Source: Micropterix aruncella (taxonomy: Eukaryota > Arthropoda > Insecta > Lepidoptera > Micropterigidae). From it: 64,000 nucleotides of DNA. Made by a program: the position numbers and the translations under genes. The notes under the pieces are model-generated. The model was not told where the DNA came from, ran no database searches, and saw nothing but the letters and a program-made list of their open reading frames with translations. Positions within the stretch are counted from its first letter, which is position 1. Each line of letters begins with the position of its first letter. This document shows positions 33,840 through 45,815 of the stretch, one piece after another. The stretch lies in the NCBI GenBank assembly GCA_944548615.1, contig OX155980.1, positions 64,737,595-64,801,594 of the forward strand, given 5' to 3'.

Positions 33840-35268
33840 TTCTCGGCAGAAAAATCACCCATCAGGGAAAAGACGTCTCGGGCGATCATGTTATAGAGCA
33901 TTTCAAAAGTTGCCTGGCGAAAATAGATGCCTTGCTAATTTCTGGCCCTCGTAAGGCCTGGATCTATGACAATTATCTAACGTCACATTTGTCATGGCCC
34001 TTTCTTATTTACGATTTTACCAAAACCCAACTGTCCCGTCTAGATGCGCTGGTGACAGCTAGTTTAAAATCCTGGCTGTCCTTAGCCAAACCAGCTGACC
34101 CCTCGACTCTCTTCAGGTCCAAACAAAATTTTGGGCTAGCGCTTAAACTGCCCTCTCTGCTCTACGCCAACTCCAGAATAACCAAAAATTCGATTCTGTG
34201 CAATTCCAAAGTCCGGCAATATCGAAGCACGTAATAAGTGGCCGTAGTGATTCAAATGATCTACAAGCCCGCGTAGACTTCCACAAAAAGTTCCTTACTG
34301 GAATCAGCCAGAATGGCACTGGTCTGGGGTATGGCAGTACAACCACGAGCGACGTGGACTTGAAGAAGTCTCTTTTGCGGGGAGATTACGACAGCAAGAG
34401 TATGGCTCATGCTATTGGCCTTCAATGCCAGAATGATTGGACAACAATTGGGGACTTTTGCATTCCGCCTCCAATGCACTGGAAGGTAATGCTCTATGAC
34501 TGGACGCCAGAGATGGTGAAATTTTATTTGAATGCCTTTCAGCATACACTTCCAGACCCCAGTAACCTCGCTCGTTGGAGCTTTGCCGAGGATAGTTCTT
34601 GTCCCCTCTGTAGCAATACCCCTTGCACAGCTAGACACATTCTAGCTGGCTGCAAGGTGGCCTTAGATCAAGGACGGTACACTTACCGCCATGACAAAGT
34701 TCTCGCTGTTATTCGCGAGGTAATTAGTCTCTCAGTGGCTCGTGCCAACAAGGGTTTGACAGTATCCTCCAAACCCCCAATACAGTTTGTGCGGGATGGC
34801 TCTAAAGGCAAAAAACATTTAACTACAAAACCTTTCTCAATAATCGAGAAAGCTACAGATTGGATTCTGGAGGTTGATTCGGTCTCTAAGCAGTATAAAT
34901 TCCCTGAAAGTCTCGGATGCACAGCCCTCCGTCCAGATATAACTCTTTACTCTCTATCTCGGAAGGTGGCTCTTATTGTAGAATTAACTGTTCCATGGGA
35001 ATCAAATATCCCAAAAGACCACGAGTACAAATTAAATAAATACCATGATCTCGCAAATGCCGTAACCCGGAACGGCTTCACTGTTCACCTTCACGCGGTG
35101 GAAGTTGGCGCTCGTGGCCTGCCAGCTAAATCTCTATTTCACCTCTTTAAAGATCTTGGCCTTTCCAGAAAAATAATCAACTCTTTCTTAGAAAAATTAT
35201 CTAAAACTGCGATTTGCGCATCTCAAATTCTATGGCTTCGAAGGGGGAGTGAATGGGTGGCAAGGTGA
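33840..35268 (+). pseudogene. LINE ORF fragment with restriction-like endonuclease, 5'-truncated
   Basis: Coding homology starts at FLGRKITHQGKDVSG (33840), the reverse-transcriptase F-LG motif, so palm and fingers are missing. The thumb-like part reads in one frame to about 34232. A frameshift near 34198-34235 then leads into a 356-codon frame ending at 35268. That frame carries a CCHC zinc motif (C135-x2-C138-x8-H147-x4-C152 in CPLC...RHILAGC) and a PD-(D/E)xK-type endonuclease: RPDITLYS (D247), then VELTVPWE (E262/E268), a KYHDL block and VEVGARGL. This order (RT, CCHC, restriction-like endonuclease) is that of site-specific R2/R4/Hero/CRE-type elements. Such enzymes nick the target DNA to prime reverse transcription. 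The clade is not assignable without a search. Confidence 0.8.
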
Positions 35269-35430
35269 ACGCTCACATGTGGCAAGACAGCTGTCCTAAA
35301 CCTACCACAGCCGGTTCGTAAGTCCGGAATCCACTGCTCACCCTCCAGAAGTGTAAAAAATTGTATTATGATGGGCCCGACTCCGGTCGGTGAATTCCAT
35401 GGCAGCTCCGTTTGTATTTATTTATTAATA
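35269..35430 (+). other. 3' UTR of the endonuclease-bearing LINE
   Basis: Relatively GC-rich sequence (cctaccacagccggttcgta; gggcccgactccggtcggtg) between the stop codon and the return to AT-rich DNA near 35420. Typical in length for a LINE 3' UTR. No poly(A) tract follows. Confidence 0.45.
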
Positions 35431-35551
35431 TTATTTAGGAGTATAACACATTCAAACATTAATTAAAATGGACTTTTAATTAAAATAGACCATAATTAAA
35501 ATATGTTTAAATGTAGGTACTTTAAATCTAATAAAAATTACTACCGTGTGG

Positions 35552-35590
35552 AATCATATACGGAAGGTCAATGATCTTCCGTATATGATT
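35552..35590. repeat. Perfect 15-bp-stem hairpin
   Basis: aatcatatacggaag, a nine-base loop, then cttccgtatatgatt. Perfectly complementary arms in unassigned sequence. Could be a transposon remnant or a recombination structure; function unknown. Confidence 0.7.
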
Positions 35591-35594
35591 TAAA

Positions 35595-36330
35595 GTCATA
35601 TAATTCGTAATATTTTAGCAATTGCGATCCATACGAAGTGATATTTTCGAGTTTAAATGGTACCGACCCTTAACATATAACTTGGCATATAGAAATCGGT
35701 CTATGGGTGCTTTTAGTATCCTTGCCGTCTCTGATGCAAAATGTAGATGTAGTACATGTATAAACACTTTTAAATATTGGATTCCTTATTTACTTTGTGT
35801 ATATTGTATTACCAACTCAAAATGATGAGTACCTGCAACGAGCTCTTGGATTATAACGACATTTGAAGCAAATACTGCACTCACTTGCCAAAGGAAATGA
35901 CAATAAAAATGTTAACGGCAAGTTCTCGCGTTAACCCTTTCCCCGCCGCGACCGCAGTTGACCGCAATAACACCATCCGTCCCAGCTCAAAAATCCCATT
36001 TCAGCTAACCTAAAGTTACGACCTATTCTTGGTAGAGCGAGCAGATTTAGCGGAACGCTTCTAAGAATACATATATTTTATGCCTTCACCAACGCTTTGT
36101 GTTTTTGATAAACCATTGTTAGGTACGAGTAGTCTCCGGGGAGTGTGAAGAAGACTGAGTGAGAGCTATTTAGATGTGAGTGAGGTCGGGAAATATAGAT
36201 ACCCAGTGACAGGCCAAAAGACACTTCCCTTGAGGATGATATTGGCATTCTTAAAAATGATTCTATTGTAAATAATATTTGCATAGATAGCCAAATACAC
36301 AAGGTATAAAGTTAACAACCATTTATAGCA
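35595..36330. other. Unassigned tract
   Basis: Short frames only (35622-35825; 36078-36302 on the minus strand) without family resemblance. Confidence 0.35.
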
Positions 36331-36332
36331 TA

Positions 36333-37090
36333 CTAGCTGTTGCCCGCGGCTTTGCTTCACGTAAAGTTTCGAATCGAGTTGTTAATTTAAGCAAGGTGGC
36401 GTTTATTTGCCTTTTTAGACGGTACCATTAGATACTTATAAAGTAAAAGACGTCCTGTTCTCGTCTTGTTCTTAGCCACCCGCCGCCTTCCGCTGAATGC
36501 TGACCTTATTGGGCTAGTCGCCGCCGCGCCGCACAGCCCCCGCTATGTATTTCAAGGTGATTGCCCGCGTTACTTATTTCATGATATCTCTGAAACTATT
36601 CAACCTAAAAAGTTACAGTACATGGCTAATTTTATCTCCATTTAACACCCGTGACGATGGATTAATATATTATTATAAGGAATCACATTTTATTGCTAAT
36701 GTCTTCAACAAGCTTTAACAACTTTTTTCTTATTTTTTTGAGTCATAAAAGCAGTTATTGTTGCTTAAATAGAAAAGTTTGATATATGCTGCCACTGATT
36801 TTTTTATAGGCCGATGTTTTTGTTGTATATTGTTTTCATATATTATATCAAACCGTTTCGTCAGCGCACGCCAATAAAGCAACTCACCAGGTCTTTTTCT
36901 CCAACTTGATTTACAAATATCGTGATTACGTATTGAAAACCAATATTTTTCGCAATAAAATATACCCTATAGCACTCGTCGATAATGGATCTTTCTTTCT
37001 ATTAGTGAAGGAATTTTTGAGATCGATTAAGTAGTTTCGGAGATTACCCCCTACATACAAACCTACAAATATGCAAAACTCAGTAAAAAT
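36333..37090 (-). mobile_element. Helitron-like repeat, minus copy, 5'-truncated
   Basis: On the minus strand it ends gcaaagccgcgggcaacagCTAG followed by T, the canonical Helitron-type 3' end with the family's GC-rich terminal hairpin. Internal blocks match the plus-strand copy at 27087-27857 in reverse order. The TC 5' end is not present, so the copy is truncated. Confidence 0.6.
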
Positions 37091-37332
37091 CCTCAAAAGG
37101 GCGTTTCTTGTTAGGATCATTTAGAGATAGAGCTATAAAAAGACTAATTTTCTTCTGGAAATCTTGGAGGGAGATTTTAAAATTGAAAACGTTTCGAAAG
37201 TTAACTAGTGTCTTTAAAAGAAAGAAAAAAACACTCGGTTAATTTTTTCTGAAATATTTACTTAAAAAGCAATGATAAAACTAAAGAATTTTGACAGTTT
37301 TCCGATCCCTTTAGAGAAAGAAGCAGTAGGGC

Positions 37333-37600
37333 GGTGTCAACTACAACGGGCGAACCAGTCACCCCAGGCTTGTATATGATCGTTCTTTCGGCCGTGAGAT
37401 GAGCGTAAAGACATAGACAGTCTTACTATCTACAGTACCTGTCTGTGCTATCTAGCTCCGCCAGCTAGTCCGTTAGAGTCTAACGCCTTAGAAAGAGAGA
37501 CATTGTGAGACACTGAGAAGCACCCAGCGTCCCTCTAACTAACAGTTATGGCCGGATTTCTCCCGCCTCTCGACTGGTTACGGGGTTGAGGTCCTCTTCT
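37333..37600 (-). repeat. R-family copy 5, truncated
   Basis: Minus orientation. Starts gtgtcaactacaacgggcg (the family end), has tatatgatcgttctttc near 37373, the tRNA-like block on the minus strand near 37475, and stops after ctggttacggggttgaggtc near 37590, retaining under half the family length. Confidence 0.55.
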
Positions 37601-38266
37601 TTTTATGTGGTCTTCATCTTCGTATAGTATTATCTAGCATTTTGCCAGTTTTCCCCCATGTCTTCATTATATTTTGCTTGTGTCCATCATGTTTCCTACC
37701 GAGCCCCTGAACGTGATATTTGATTCCGACCATTAGGTATTATAATTATCCTTATAATAATCATTAATTTCTGCTCGTTAATTTCTTCGTCAAACACAAC
37801 TTGATGTTACCTTGACGGATCATTACAAAAAAAAAACAGTAAAATTGATGTTTCGCAAAGATGAAATACATTTATATTTACGTATCATTACCTAATTACC
37901 TAGTTATAACAAGTTTAAAATTTAGAATGAATCAAACTCATTCTTACGCATATGTTCTTCTGACTTTAGCGGGTTCTTTCTCGCGTAGGCCAAGAGATTC
38001 TAAGAGAAAGAAAGACAGCCATCTCCGTCAGCCTGTGTATCCACGCCCTTCAAACGCATCGGCCTTGTAATACTAGGCTATTGCAGGTATATTTCCGGCC
38101 TACAACCTATCGATTTTCGACACAATTTCCTCACACATAAGGGTTTTCTCTATGGGATCGGCCCATTATTGTACATCGACAGCCCATAGTTTACGGATCT
38201 GAAGTCTTGTTTAGGTACCGTCTCTCTAAACTTGCTACCGTCTCTCGACAAATTATACGTACCTCA
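37600..38266. other. Spacer before the Helitron
   Basis: Contains a 69-codon plus-strand frame at 37861-38070 with a hydrophobic start and a basic RRPRDSKRKK patch. I do not recognise it. Confidence 0.3.
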
Positions 38267-38534
38267 TCTTATATATAAAAATGAATCGCCGTGCGTTAGT
38301 CTCGCAGGATCTCGGAAATGACTCGACCGATTTGAGTTATTTTTCTTTTATTTTGTTTAACTTGATTCAGGGGTGGTTTACAAAAAAAAAAATTATGAAA
38401 AACTCAAAGAAACAACTGAAAATCGAAATTGGTCATTTTGGGAACATTGGCCACTTTCTAGATGGCTATCGCGGCGATCGTATTTTTTGACAGCGCGTTA
38501 TACATAAGTGTTATTCATTCCGTACAATGTGTAA

Positions 38535-38950
38535 AATTTAAGTCGAAAAAGTAAAAAAAGTCGAACAAAAAAGTCAAAAGTCAAAAAAGTAAATAAATTA
38601 AAAAAAAACGAAAAAGTCAAAAAGTTGAAAAAGTAAAAAAGTCAAAAAAGTCGAAAAAGTCGCAAAAGTGAAAAAAGTCTAAAAGTCTAAAAAGTAGAAA
38701 AAGTCAAAAAGGTCGTAAAAGTCAAAAAAGTCGGAAATGTCAAAAAAGTCAAAAAGTCGAAAAGTTAAAAAAGTCGAAATTGACAGAAAAGTTATAAAAG
38801 TTAAAAAAGGCCAAAAAGTAGAAAAAGTCGAAAAAGTCGAAAAAGCCGATAAAGTCGAAAAAGTCAAAGTCAAAAAAGTAAAAAAATCGAAAAAGTAGAA
38901 AAAGTCGGAAAAAACGAAAAGTCGGAAATCGAAGTCAAAGTCGATTTCGA
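38535..38950 (+). repeat. Degenerate (aaaaagtcg/aaaaagtca)n minisatellite
   Basis: About 400 bases of 8-11-base units, mostly aaaaagtc followed by g, a or t, changing to tcgatttcgatttcgat at 38940-38958 and then a G-rich run (ggggtgggagggggaggggg) at about 38985-39008. The phenylalanine-rich minus-strand frame over it is an artefact of the repeat. Confidence 0.85.
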
Positions 38951-39166
38951 TTTCGATTTTCGAGTTTTAAAGGGTGTCGCTAGGTTGGGGGTGGGAGGGG
39001 GAGGGGGTTGTTGTTGTAGGATTAATGATATTAATATTCAGATGAATTACGTTCCTGGCTACTTTACAGGAAAGTCTTGGGGTGACACTGTAAAGACCTC
39101 ATGGAAATTTCGATCGATTTGAGTGAGCGTGAAAACAGTTCCGTGTCGTTTTACAGTGTCCATTAC

Positions 39167-40020
39167 AATGTCGAGAAGAAGAGATAACATAGGTCGACGA
39201 AGTCAGTCAAATGTGCGGCAAGCTACGTCAAGTGCAAACCGCACTGATGTGAGATGTTTCCATCATCTCGGCCGAAATACAAGAAGAAGCTGTTAATCCG
39301 AAATTGCTTGCAGTGGTGCTTAAGAATATGATATGGACTTCGCGAAGTTTATAACAACATCTCGCCCTGTATGCTCGATAGTAACTGTTCCAGGCGTTAC
39401 CCTAGAGACCTGATTCCATCACAGGCAATGAAGGATACGCATTGTATCGTCGTCGATCAGTTGCGGACAATGGGCGATCTGCAGTTGTGAAGGTCAAAGG
39501 GCAAGATGTAAATATAGTCAATCGTTAGATTGTGCCTTATTGTCCAAGGCTTTTAAAACGCAAATCAAAGGTGGAATAGTACTGCAACTTCATCAACTCG
39601 ATAAATTACATAATATGCATATACGTAAAATAAAGCGATATGGCTGTTTTCGCTGTGAGGAATTCAAATGAGGTGTATCTCAGTATCAGACGTGTCGCTA
39701 TGTCAGCAGCAACAAGGCGATTTGGCGCATCTTTCCTTTGCGACATTCGAAAGACAATCTGCAGTTGTACACTTGGTACTTCTGGAAAGCGGAATTTAGA
39801 TTCCCCGTGCGACTGGCATTCACGATGACAAATCACGCGTGTTGGAAGTTTGCGGAATTAACTTGGAATTTCCGTATTTCGCGCATGGACAACTGTATGT
39901 CCCGTGTTCGCCAAGCCATCGGTCGGAAAACCATCATTTTTGTTTATTTACGCGCCGGAAAACAAAACGAAAAACATATTTTACCAGAATGTTTTGTGTT
40001 GAATGTGAACTGCATTTATA
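39167..40020 (+). pseudogene. Helitron Rep/helicase gene remnants
   Basis: Near 39171 the plus strand reads MSRRRDNIGRRSQSNVRQA, the characteristic arginine-rich start of lepidopteran Helitron proteins. About 600 bases later, the pif1-type helicase C-terminus appears split over frames: RFPVRLAFTMT (about 39795), then LEVCGINLEFPYF and HGQLYVPCS (39842-39910), then FVYLRAGK or a frame-shifted equivalent (39945). In intact proteins these form the last helicase motifs, F-x-F/AFAMTINKAQGQT and L-x-G-x-LYVA-x-SR. Almost the whole Rep and helicase core is deleted, and the rest is frameshifted and not functional. Confidence 0.7.
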
Positions 40021-40229
40021 TATTATCATGTGAATTAAATACATTGAATTTATTTCAAACACAAACGACTTTCATTTAATCACCAAACGAAACTCAAACC
40101 GTACATGATTCGGCCATATTATAGATTTCAATGAATTAGATTTGGTAGGTTCATTAGGATTAATAAACGCTTATGAAGAGTTAAAATCAAATAAATTTTA
40201 GGTGGTACGAAGTTCACCGGGTCATCTAG

Positions 40230-43200
40230 TATTTTAATAAATAAGTGGCTAAAATGTAACAAGAACCAAATAAAAAAGAATTGTTTGAAAGGTCAAATTT
40301 CGCTGTTTTCTGTACATAGTCGTTTAAGTTTTTGTTTTATCGTTTCTCACACAGGAACGAGACAAATATACATCCCTTCGAAAAATAATATGACATTAGT
40401 GAGTATTTAGGTTAAATATAGAATAAGACGACTACCAGTGTGAGCCACCGTTTTCTCAGGTTTTAGAGTCATTTAATTGGGTGATTTTATTTTCTTTATT
40501 ATGATAATATATTAAAAATCAAGCCTGTTGCTATATTTTGAGCCAATGTTACTCGGAAATGGCATTCCTTAGGTAGACAAGACTATGTTTTACTATTTAC
40601 TTAATTTTATTATTTACATAAAAATAATTTGAATATTTTAGAAATCTCACGAAGTTACTAATAGTGAGTTTTAATTATTAATTTATATACCAATAAAAAT
40701 GAAGTATTATTTACAGAATATATTTAGTATATGAATATTTGATCGTTTTAATGTATTTATTAATGTAATGTATAATATACGAGTATACATCTTTACTTTT
40801 TATTGGTATAAATCAGACAAATGCATGATTTTACAAAAAAGCTAAACCAAAAAGAAATGTGAGGTCGTAATTTTAAAAAATGTTTTTTCAATTACGTATA
40901 TTTCTTTTATATTACTGAAAAAATACTGTCTATCGGAAAGTTAAACAAAAGAAATGCCTTTTCTCGGTAGCAAACATTTAAATTAAAATTTTAAAACATT
41001 TCTAACAGTTTTTTTTGTGTAGAAACATCTTCTGTCGAAAAAATAATAATATCAAAAACATAGCATTGTGAAAAAAAACTTTTTTTTATATTTTAATGTC
41101 AATTGTCATATACAGAACCATCTACTGAACGGGCGCTCACTAATTAAAACTAGCTGTATTTATACAGGGAAATGTAGATCCCCATATGTCTGCTTCTGCG
41201 GCATAGCATAGAATACCTAGTCTTAATAATTTATAATTATATTTTTACATTACTCTACCACATATTTTGCATAAATTAGAAAAAAACTCAAATATAACCG
41301 GTTTCTTTTCTGTGGGGTGCGGCATGTCGAAAGTTTCGACCGTTCATACATAAGCACTTTTAGATCTCTGAAAACGTATCATGTACAGAACTGCTGTAAT
41401 AATACCAGCTTCCTGTAAAATGCACGCATCCAACTGTTTAGAGTCATACAGTCCGAGAACCGATCGTAGCATACCCTATCTCCTCGTGCACCCGAACGAA
41501 ATAATATATAACAAGTGAATGACTTATGAAATCACTTATACAAGTATGGTGGTTCTGAACTAAGTGAGATGTTAAAATAGATAAATGAGGTATAATATAA
41601 AGTCGGCTTAAAGTGAATATCGGTTTGAGCCACCGTTTTCATATTTTTAGAGTCAGTATCATTCAATGATATCTTCATATTGCAGTAATTAAAAATCTGA
41701 TTTGGAATCTTGAAATCCTTGCCGAGTCACAATGAGTCACTATTTTAATATTTCCTTTCTTTTATCAGGAAATTAAATTAAAACAAAAGTTAAATAGAGA
41801 CTTTTGTTTCCTTTCACCACGTTAACCTTTCATTGGATGTTACTCATATATGGCTAGAAAATAAAGAAACAGTAGCTATTTGTTTCATGAAGTTCTATTA
41901 GGAATTTAGACATTTTGAACCATCTTCCCGTAACAAAATAAAATCCTGCAGTTTGCTCTTTTACGCCATGGGACGAAAATAGTCGGAAAACATTGACAGC
42001 TTTGTGGGCCTTAAAGCCTATTGATGTGCAAAAGGCTTTTACCTTGACTTGACCAAAAGGCTTCAGGGTGATATTAACATTCTTACAAATAATTTTGCTA
42101 TAAGTTATATATGGATTGGTAGATATTAACCCAAGATACGATGTTAAGAAGCATTTATACCGCAGTATGTTTTAGGTAGCGAGAACCCTATTGGGACATA
42201 CGGTAAAAATGATCTACAAGGTTTTCTTGTGATGTGCACAAAACAAGACTACTGAAATCAACAGACGCTCACAGTTTGTATAAGGTGCTTTGGCAAGCTA
42301 TCGAAAGACATGAAATTAGAACTCCCACAAATCCTCATATAGAAGTATTGTCGTATTCATATCATCTGTAATAGTCGTGTGCTTCGGTGGCCGATTTTTC
42401 AGCGACAGCGTCGGATTACAAAATCATCGGCGGCGGTGGCGTTTTGTCGTGTATTCGGAGTGTAGTTGATTGTGGAAACTTAGATAAATAGATAGTTTTT
42501 AATATCTCCATTTTCTTCTTTTATACTATCTTCTGAGGTATCATCATCTGGTGCATCACAAGGGTCTTCAGAAATATTCTTATATATAAGGACTGGAACT
42601 CCACTATAAGAAGTTATTTAACTATGTCTTCGAAGAAAATGGTACACGGACGTAGCTCAATCCAACATCTTAAACAATTTATTTACGATAACTGCTGTAA
42701 GACTTTCGATCGAGTTACCACTGATCGCTTGTTTATCTCCTACAAATGCCACTTTCAAAGTTCGACTAAAAGTCATTTTTTTATCTCTGCTATCCTAAAA
42801 GTTTTTAGATTAGCGTGTAGGTAGTCCTAATTTAATTTATAATATTAGCATAGATGGCCAATATCGTTTCAATGAAATATGGGCTGACTGGAACATATTG
42901 CTGAACGCTAGTACCAAACTCGATTTTTTAACTAATTAAGAGTATTACTGTTATTATTTGTCCTAGTTAAACCAAGTCTGCAAATTTAAACAACTCAGGT
43001 ACGTCTTTCTAGGGTAGGGAGTTGAGAACGGCAGTCCAGAGAAGACAGGAATTTTAACTTTAATTTCGAGAAACACTCGTAACTTCTAAATTTCATTGAA
43101 AATTTACTGCTAAATACATTGTGTGACTTTTACCTCTGAAGAACCTTGGCGCAAGACAGCCGCATGCAACGGATTACCGATATTGACGTGGGCTACGCAA

Positions 43201-45150
43201 CATTAGGCTTCGGGAACATCTGCATATAGCCAGAGTTGCTTTTTATTTATGATCTGCGGTCTGTTTTTATGGTTGTGTATATTCGTATCGCTCGATGCAA
43301 GCACGTATGGCATTGCCAATATCGGGCATACATGAATCACTCAAAACATCGATAACAATGAAATCAGACTGGGAATTTCGAAGCATTAGCGGAAAAATTG
43401 GATAATTAACTCGCTGTTGTGTTTCATCAAACAATAATAAAACCTTGATATTATATGACATGATCTAGTTACAATGTTGTTGGATAACCTGATCCTCACA
43501 ATGTATTGTTCACAGTTTCTGTATTGAAAGTTGTAATTTTTATTAATTTTGTTTATGTCTAATAACCAGTTGGTAGGCATTCCTCACTTAGTTTAATCCA
43601 ATTACGTAGAACCAATGAACTATTTACCAATGACAATGTTAGGTTGACGATAACAATGTTAGCGAAATGAAATACGGAAAAACGCAGAGGCAAACTCGCC
43701 AAAATTGTTTTTTTTTCACCAACATTATAACGGCCCAGCACACAACAAGTCCAGAGTTGCGATGACTGCCATCAAAAAAGCTGGTTTTGAATTACTGAAA
43801 CATACTCCACAATTACCGGACCAGTAATTTCTATATATTTCCAATATTAAAGAAACATCTTCTCAGACGCACGCATCGATATTTGCCGCATCCAGATTTG
43901 CAGCAACGCAGTTTTGGCAGATAGAGTTGCAACATCTAGATTGCAAGAATTCCACAGCGTCAAGGTTTGCAGCATCAAGATATGCAACATCGAAGTTAAT
44001 AATAACATCATTTACATTTGCGGCTTTGTCTTATTTTTGTATGTCCGGGGAATATTTAGGCTACGGCCATATTAAAATATTAATTTATCAGTTTATTCTC
44101 ACTAAAAACGGATAAAAATAAACAAAACTTGTCCTTCCTTGTAAAATGGCCACTAAGAAGCGATTGAAAATTATATACGGTCTACTTTCAAAGGCAGCTT
44201 TTATCCCTTTCTTATGGAACGGATAGCGACTGCTTTAAAATCAATGAGGGTTTCATGCAAATATTGCGTGTGTAATGATTACATTACATTACATAAACTA
44301 TTAAGTTTGCGAGACACCATTTTGGAATTACCCTAAACGGTGAACATTATGCAGTACGAATGTCATTGCGCTTCATTCGTCATCCGCATGAACTTTGTAA
44401 TGAAAAGCAATGTTTAAGAGTTTAGTGGCAATAACTAAAATTATTGTCGTAACATCGCTCGATATGATTTAGGTAATCTACAATTTGCAAAAAATACCTA
44501 ACTTGATATTCTTTTTTTTTAAACATGATTGGTGATATTCCACGAGATGGCTATTTGTGTAAACTGGCTGGATAAAATAAATAGGTTCATCTATAATTTT
44601 GTTTTTTAGAAAAGTCGAAAAATATGCAAATGTATTGAGAAAAAAGACAATATGGGGTTGGGCACCTACCTATCACGATATACCTATAGACAATATTAAT
44701 GATATTTTCGAGCCAAAGAGAAACAAAAACAACTTATACACATACCCCATAATAATATAATCAACAAAGCTTATCTGTCAACAACTGTTTCCCATCACAT
44801 GTCCAGCGGGCTGCACAGCCGCACACTTGAAAACCCGGCGTCGTATTTCAATGACTCTAAATATTGATGGCTCTTTTTAAATTTGGCTATATAAAAATAT
44901 ATGAGCCTAGTTCATCCCAGGACCAGACCGCTCCAAGTGACTTCTCAAAAATAATTCTCAAACAAAACCAATAAGGCAAAAAAAAGTTTATATTTTTTAA
45001 GAGTTTTTAAGTTACAATAAATTATTCTAAATAAAAAACGTAGTTGAAAGCTATCAAAAAATAATATTTTTTAGGCTTTTGTTGCCGAAAAATTAAGAAA
45101 TATTTTAACTACTTTAGGATATGCAATAATGTTCAACTTAGTAACGTAGG
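40230..45150. other. Long AT-rich tract without recognised genes
   Basis: About 4.9 kb with only short frames. A loosely repeated phrase, tgagccaccgttttc...tttagagtca, occurs at 40441 and 41625, suggesting an old direct duplication. At 43875-43990 a degenerate tandem of ttgcagcatcaagat-like units is visible. A 64-codon minus-strand frame at 43267-43461 (FDETQQRVNYPIFPLML...) looks protein-like but matches no family I know. Confidence 0.35.
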
Positions 45151-45156
45151 CGTAAA

Positions 45157-45360
45157 TCAAAAAAAAATGTTTTTACCCTATTTTTTCTCAAAATAAAATA
45201 TCTTTTCAAAAAATGTCTTTTTTAGGATTTTCTAAAAAGGGCGGTTTATGTTGACAGTCAAAAAAAAATGTTTATAACCTATTGTTTCACGAAAAATAAT
45301 TCTTTTCAAAAAGTGTCTTCTATCGGATTTTCTAACAAGGGCGGTTTATGTTGAGAGTCT
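45157..45360 (+). repeat. Tandem duplication, about 101 bp, 2 copies
   Basis: tcaaaaaaaaatgttt begins at 45157 and again at 45258; both units end with aagggcggtttatgttga followed by cagtc or gagtc. Diverged by roughly 15-20%. Confidence 0.75.
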
Positions 45361-45539
45361 GCAGCGAGCATTTTGTGTTGGCAACCTCTGTCAAATCTGT
45401 TGTTTATTGTACGTCACTGATGCCAAATCACAAAGGCAACTGATGTCACTGGCCACTGATGACGTCACTGATGCCAAATTACTGGATTGAGAAGCACGTT
45501 AAAACTTTATTATCGAAATGAGTGTTCGTTAGTGCATGG

Positions 45540-45815
45540 CTATCTCTCGCGGAGGTGACGTAAATTGGTCACCAAGAGCGTTCGATTTGACCCCGCTAGA
45601 TATTTTCTTGTGGGGTTTTCTGAAGTCCTAGATCTATGCTAATAAGCCGCAATCGACCGATGTCCTCAAACTTAACATAGCCCTTGACCACAGTTCCCAG
45701 GACATCGCTCAAAATCAGCCGGATCTATGCCGCAGTCATTGAAATTTATACCTCTCTGGTTCGTGCCACCGTGCGAAGCCGCGGCGGATATTTAAACGAA
45801 GTCATATTTAATCCA
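45540..45815 (+). pseudogene. Tc1/mariner-superfamily transposase C-terminal relic
   Basis: Reads RGGDVNWSPRAFDLTPLDIF then LWGFLKS (45548-45630), the block containing the last catalytic Asp in W-P/S-x-R-S/A-x-DLTPLDFFLWG-type transposases. It is followed after a stop by NKPQSTDVLK, ALDHSSQDI and RSH*N. In-frame stops and absent upstream catalytic residues mark it as dead. It differs clearly from the mariner at 1030-1470 (DLTPLD versus DLAPSD), so it is another family. Confidence 0.75.

Larger units (their letters stand above)
38267..40229 (+). mobile_element. Helitron, complete ends, internally deleted (1.96 kb)
   Basis: Starts TCTTATATATAAAAATG directly after an A (38266) and ends gggtcatCTAG directly before a T (40230), exactly the A|TC...CTAG|T rule of Helitrons; there is no target duplication. 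It retains the beginning of the Rep/helicase protein gene (39167, SRRRDNIGRRSQSNVR) and its end (about 39780-40000), but the intervening 3-4 kb usual for Rep-Hel proteins is missing. A satellite-like AAAAAGTC array fills 38535-38950. Rolling-circle element by family knowledge. Confidence 0.8.

Noticed and set aside
34261..34638. 125-codon minus-strand frame over the LINE endonuclease
   Set aside because: Shadow of the plus-strand frame with recognisable CCHC and endonuclease motifs.
38679..38873. Phe-rich minus-strand frame
   Set aside because: Translation of the AAAAAGTC minisatellite, not a gene.
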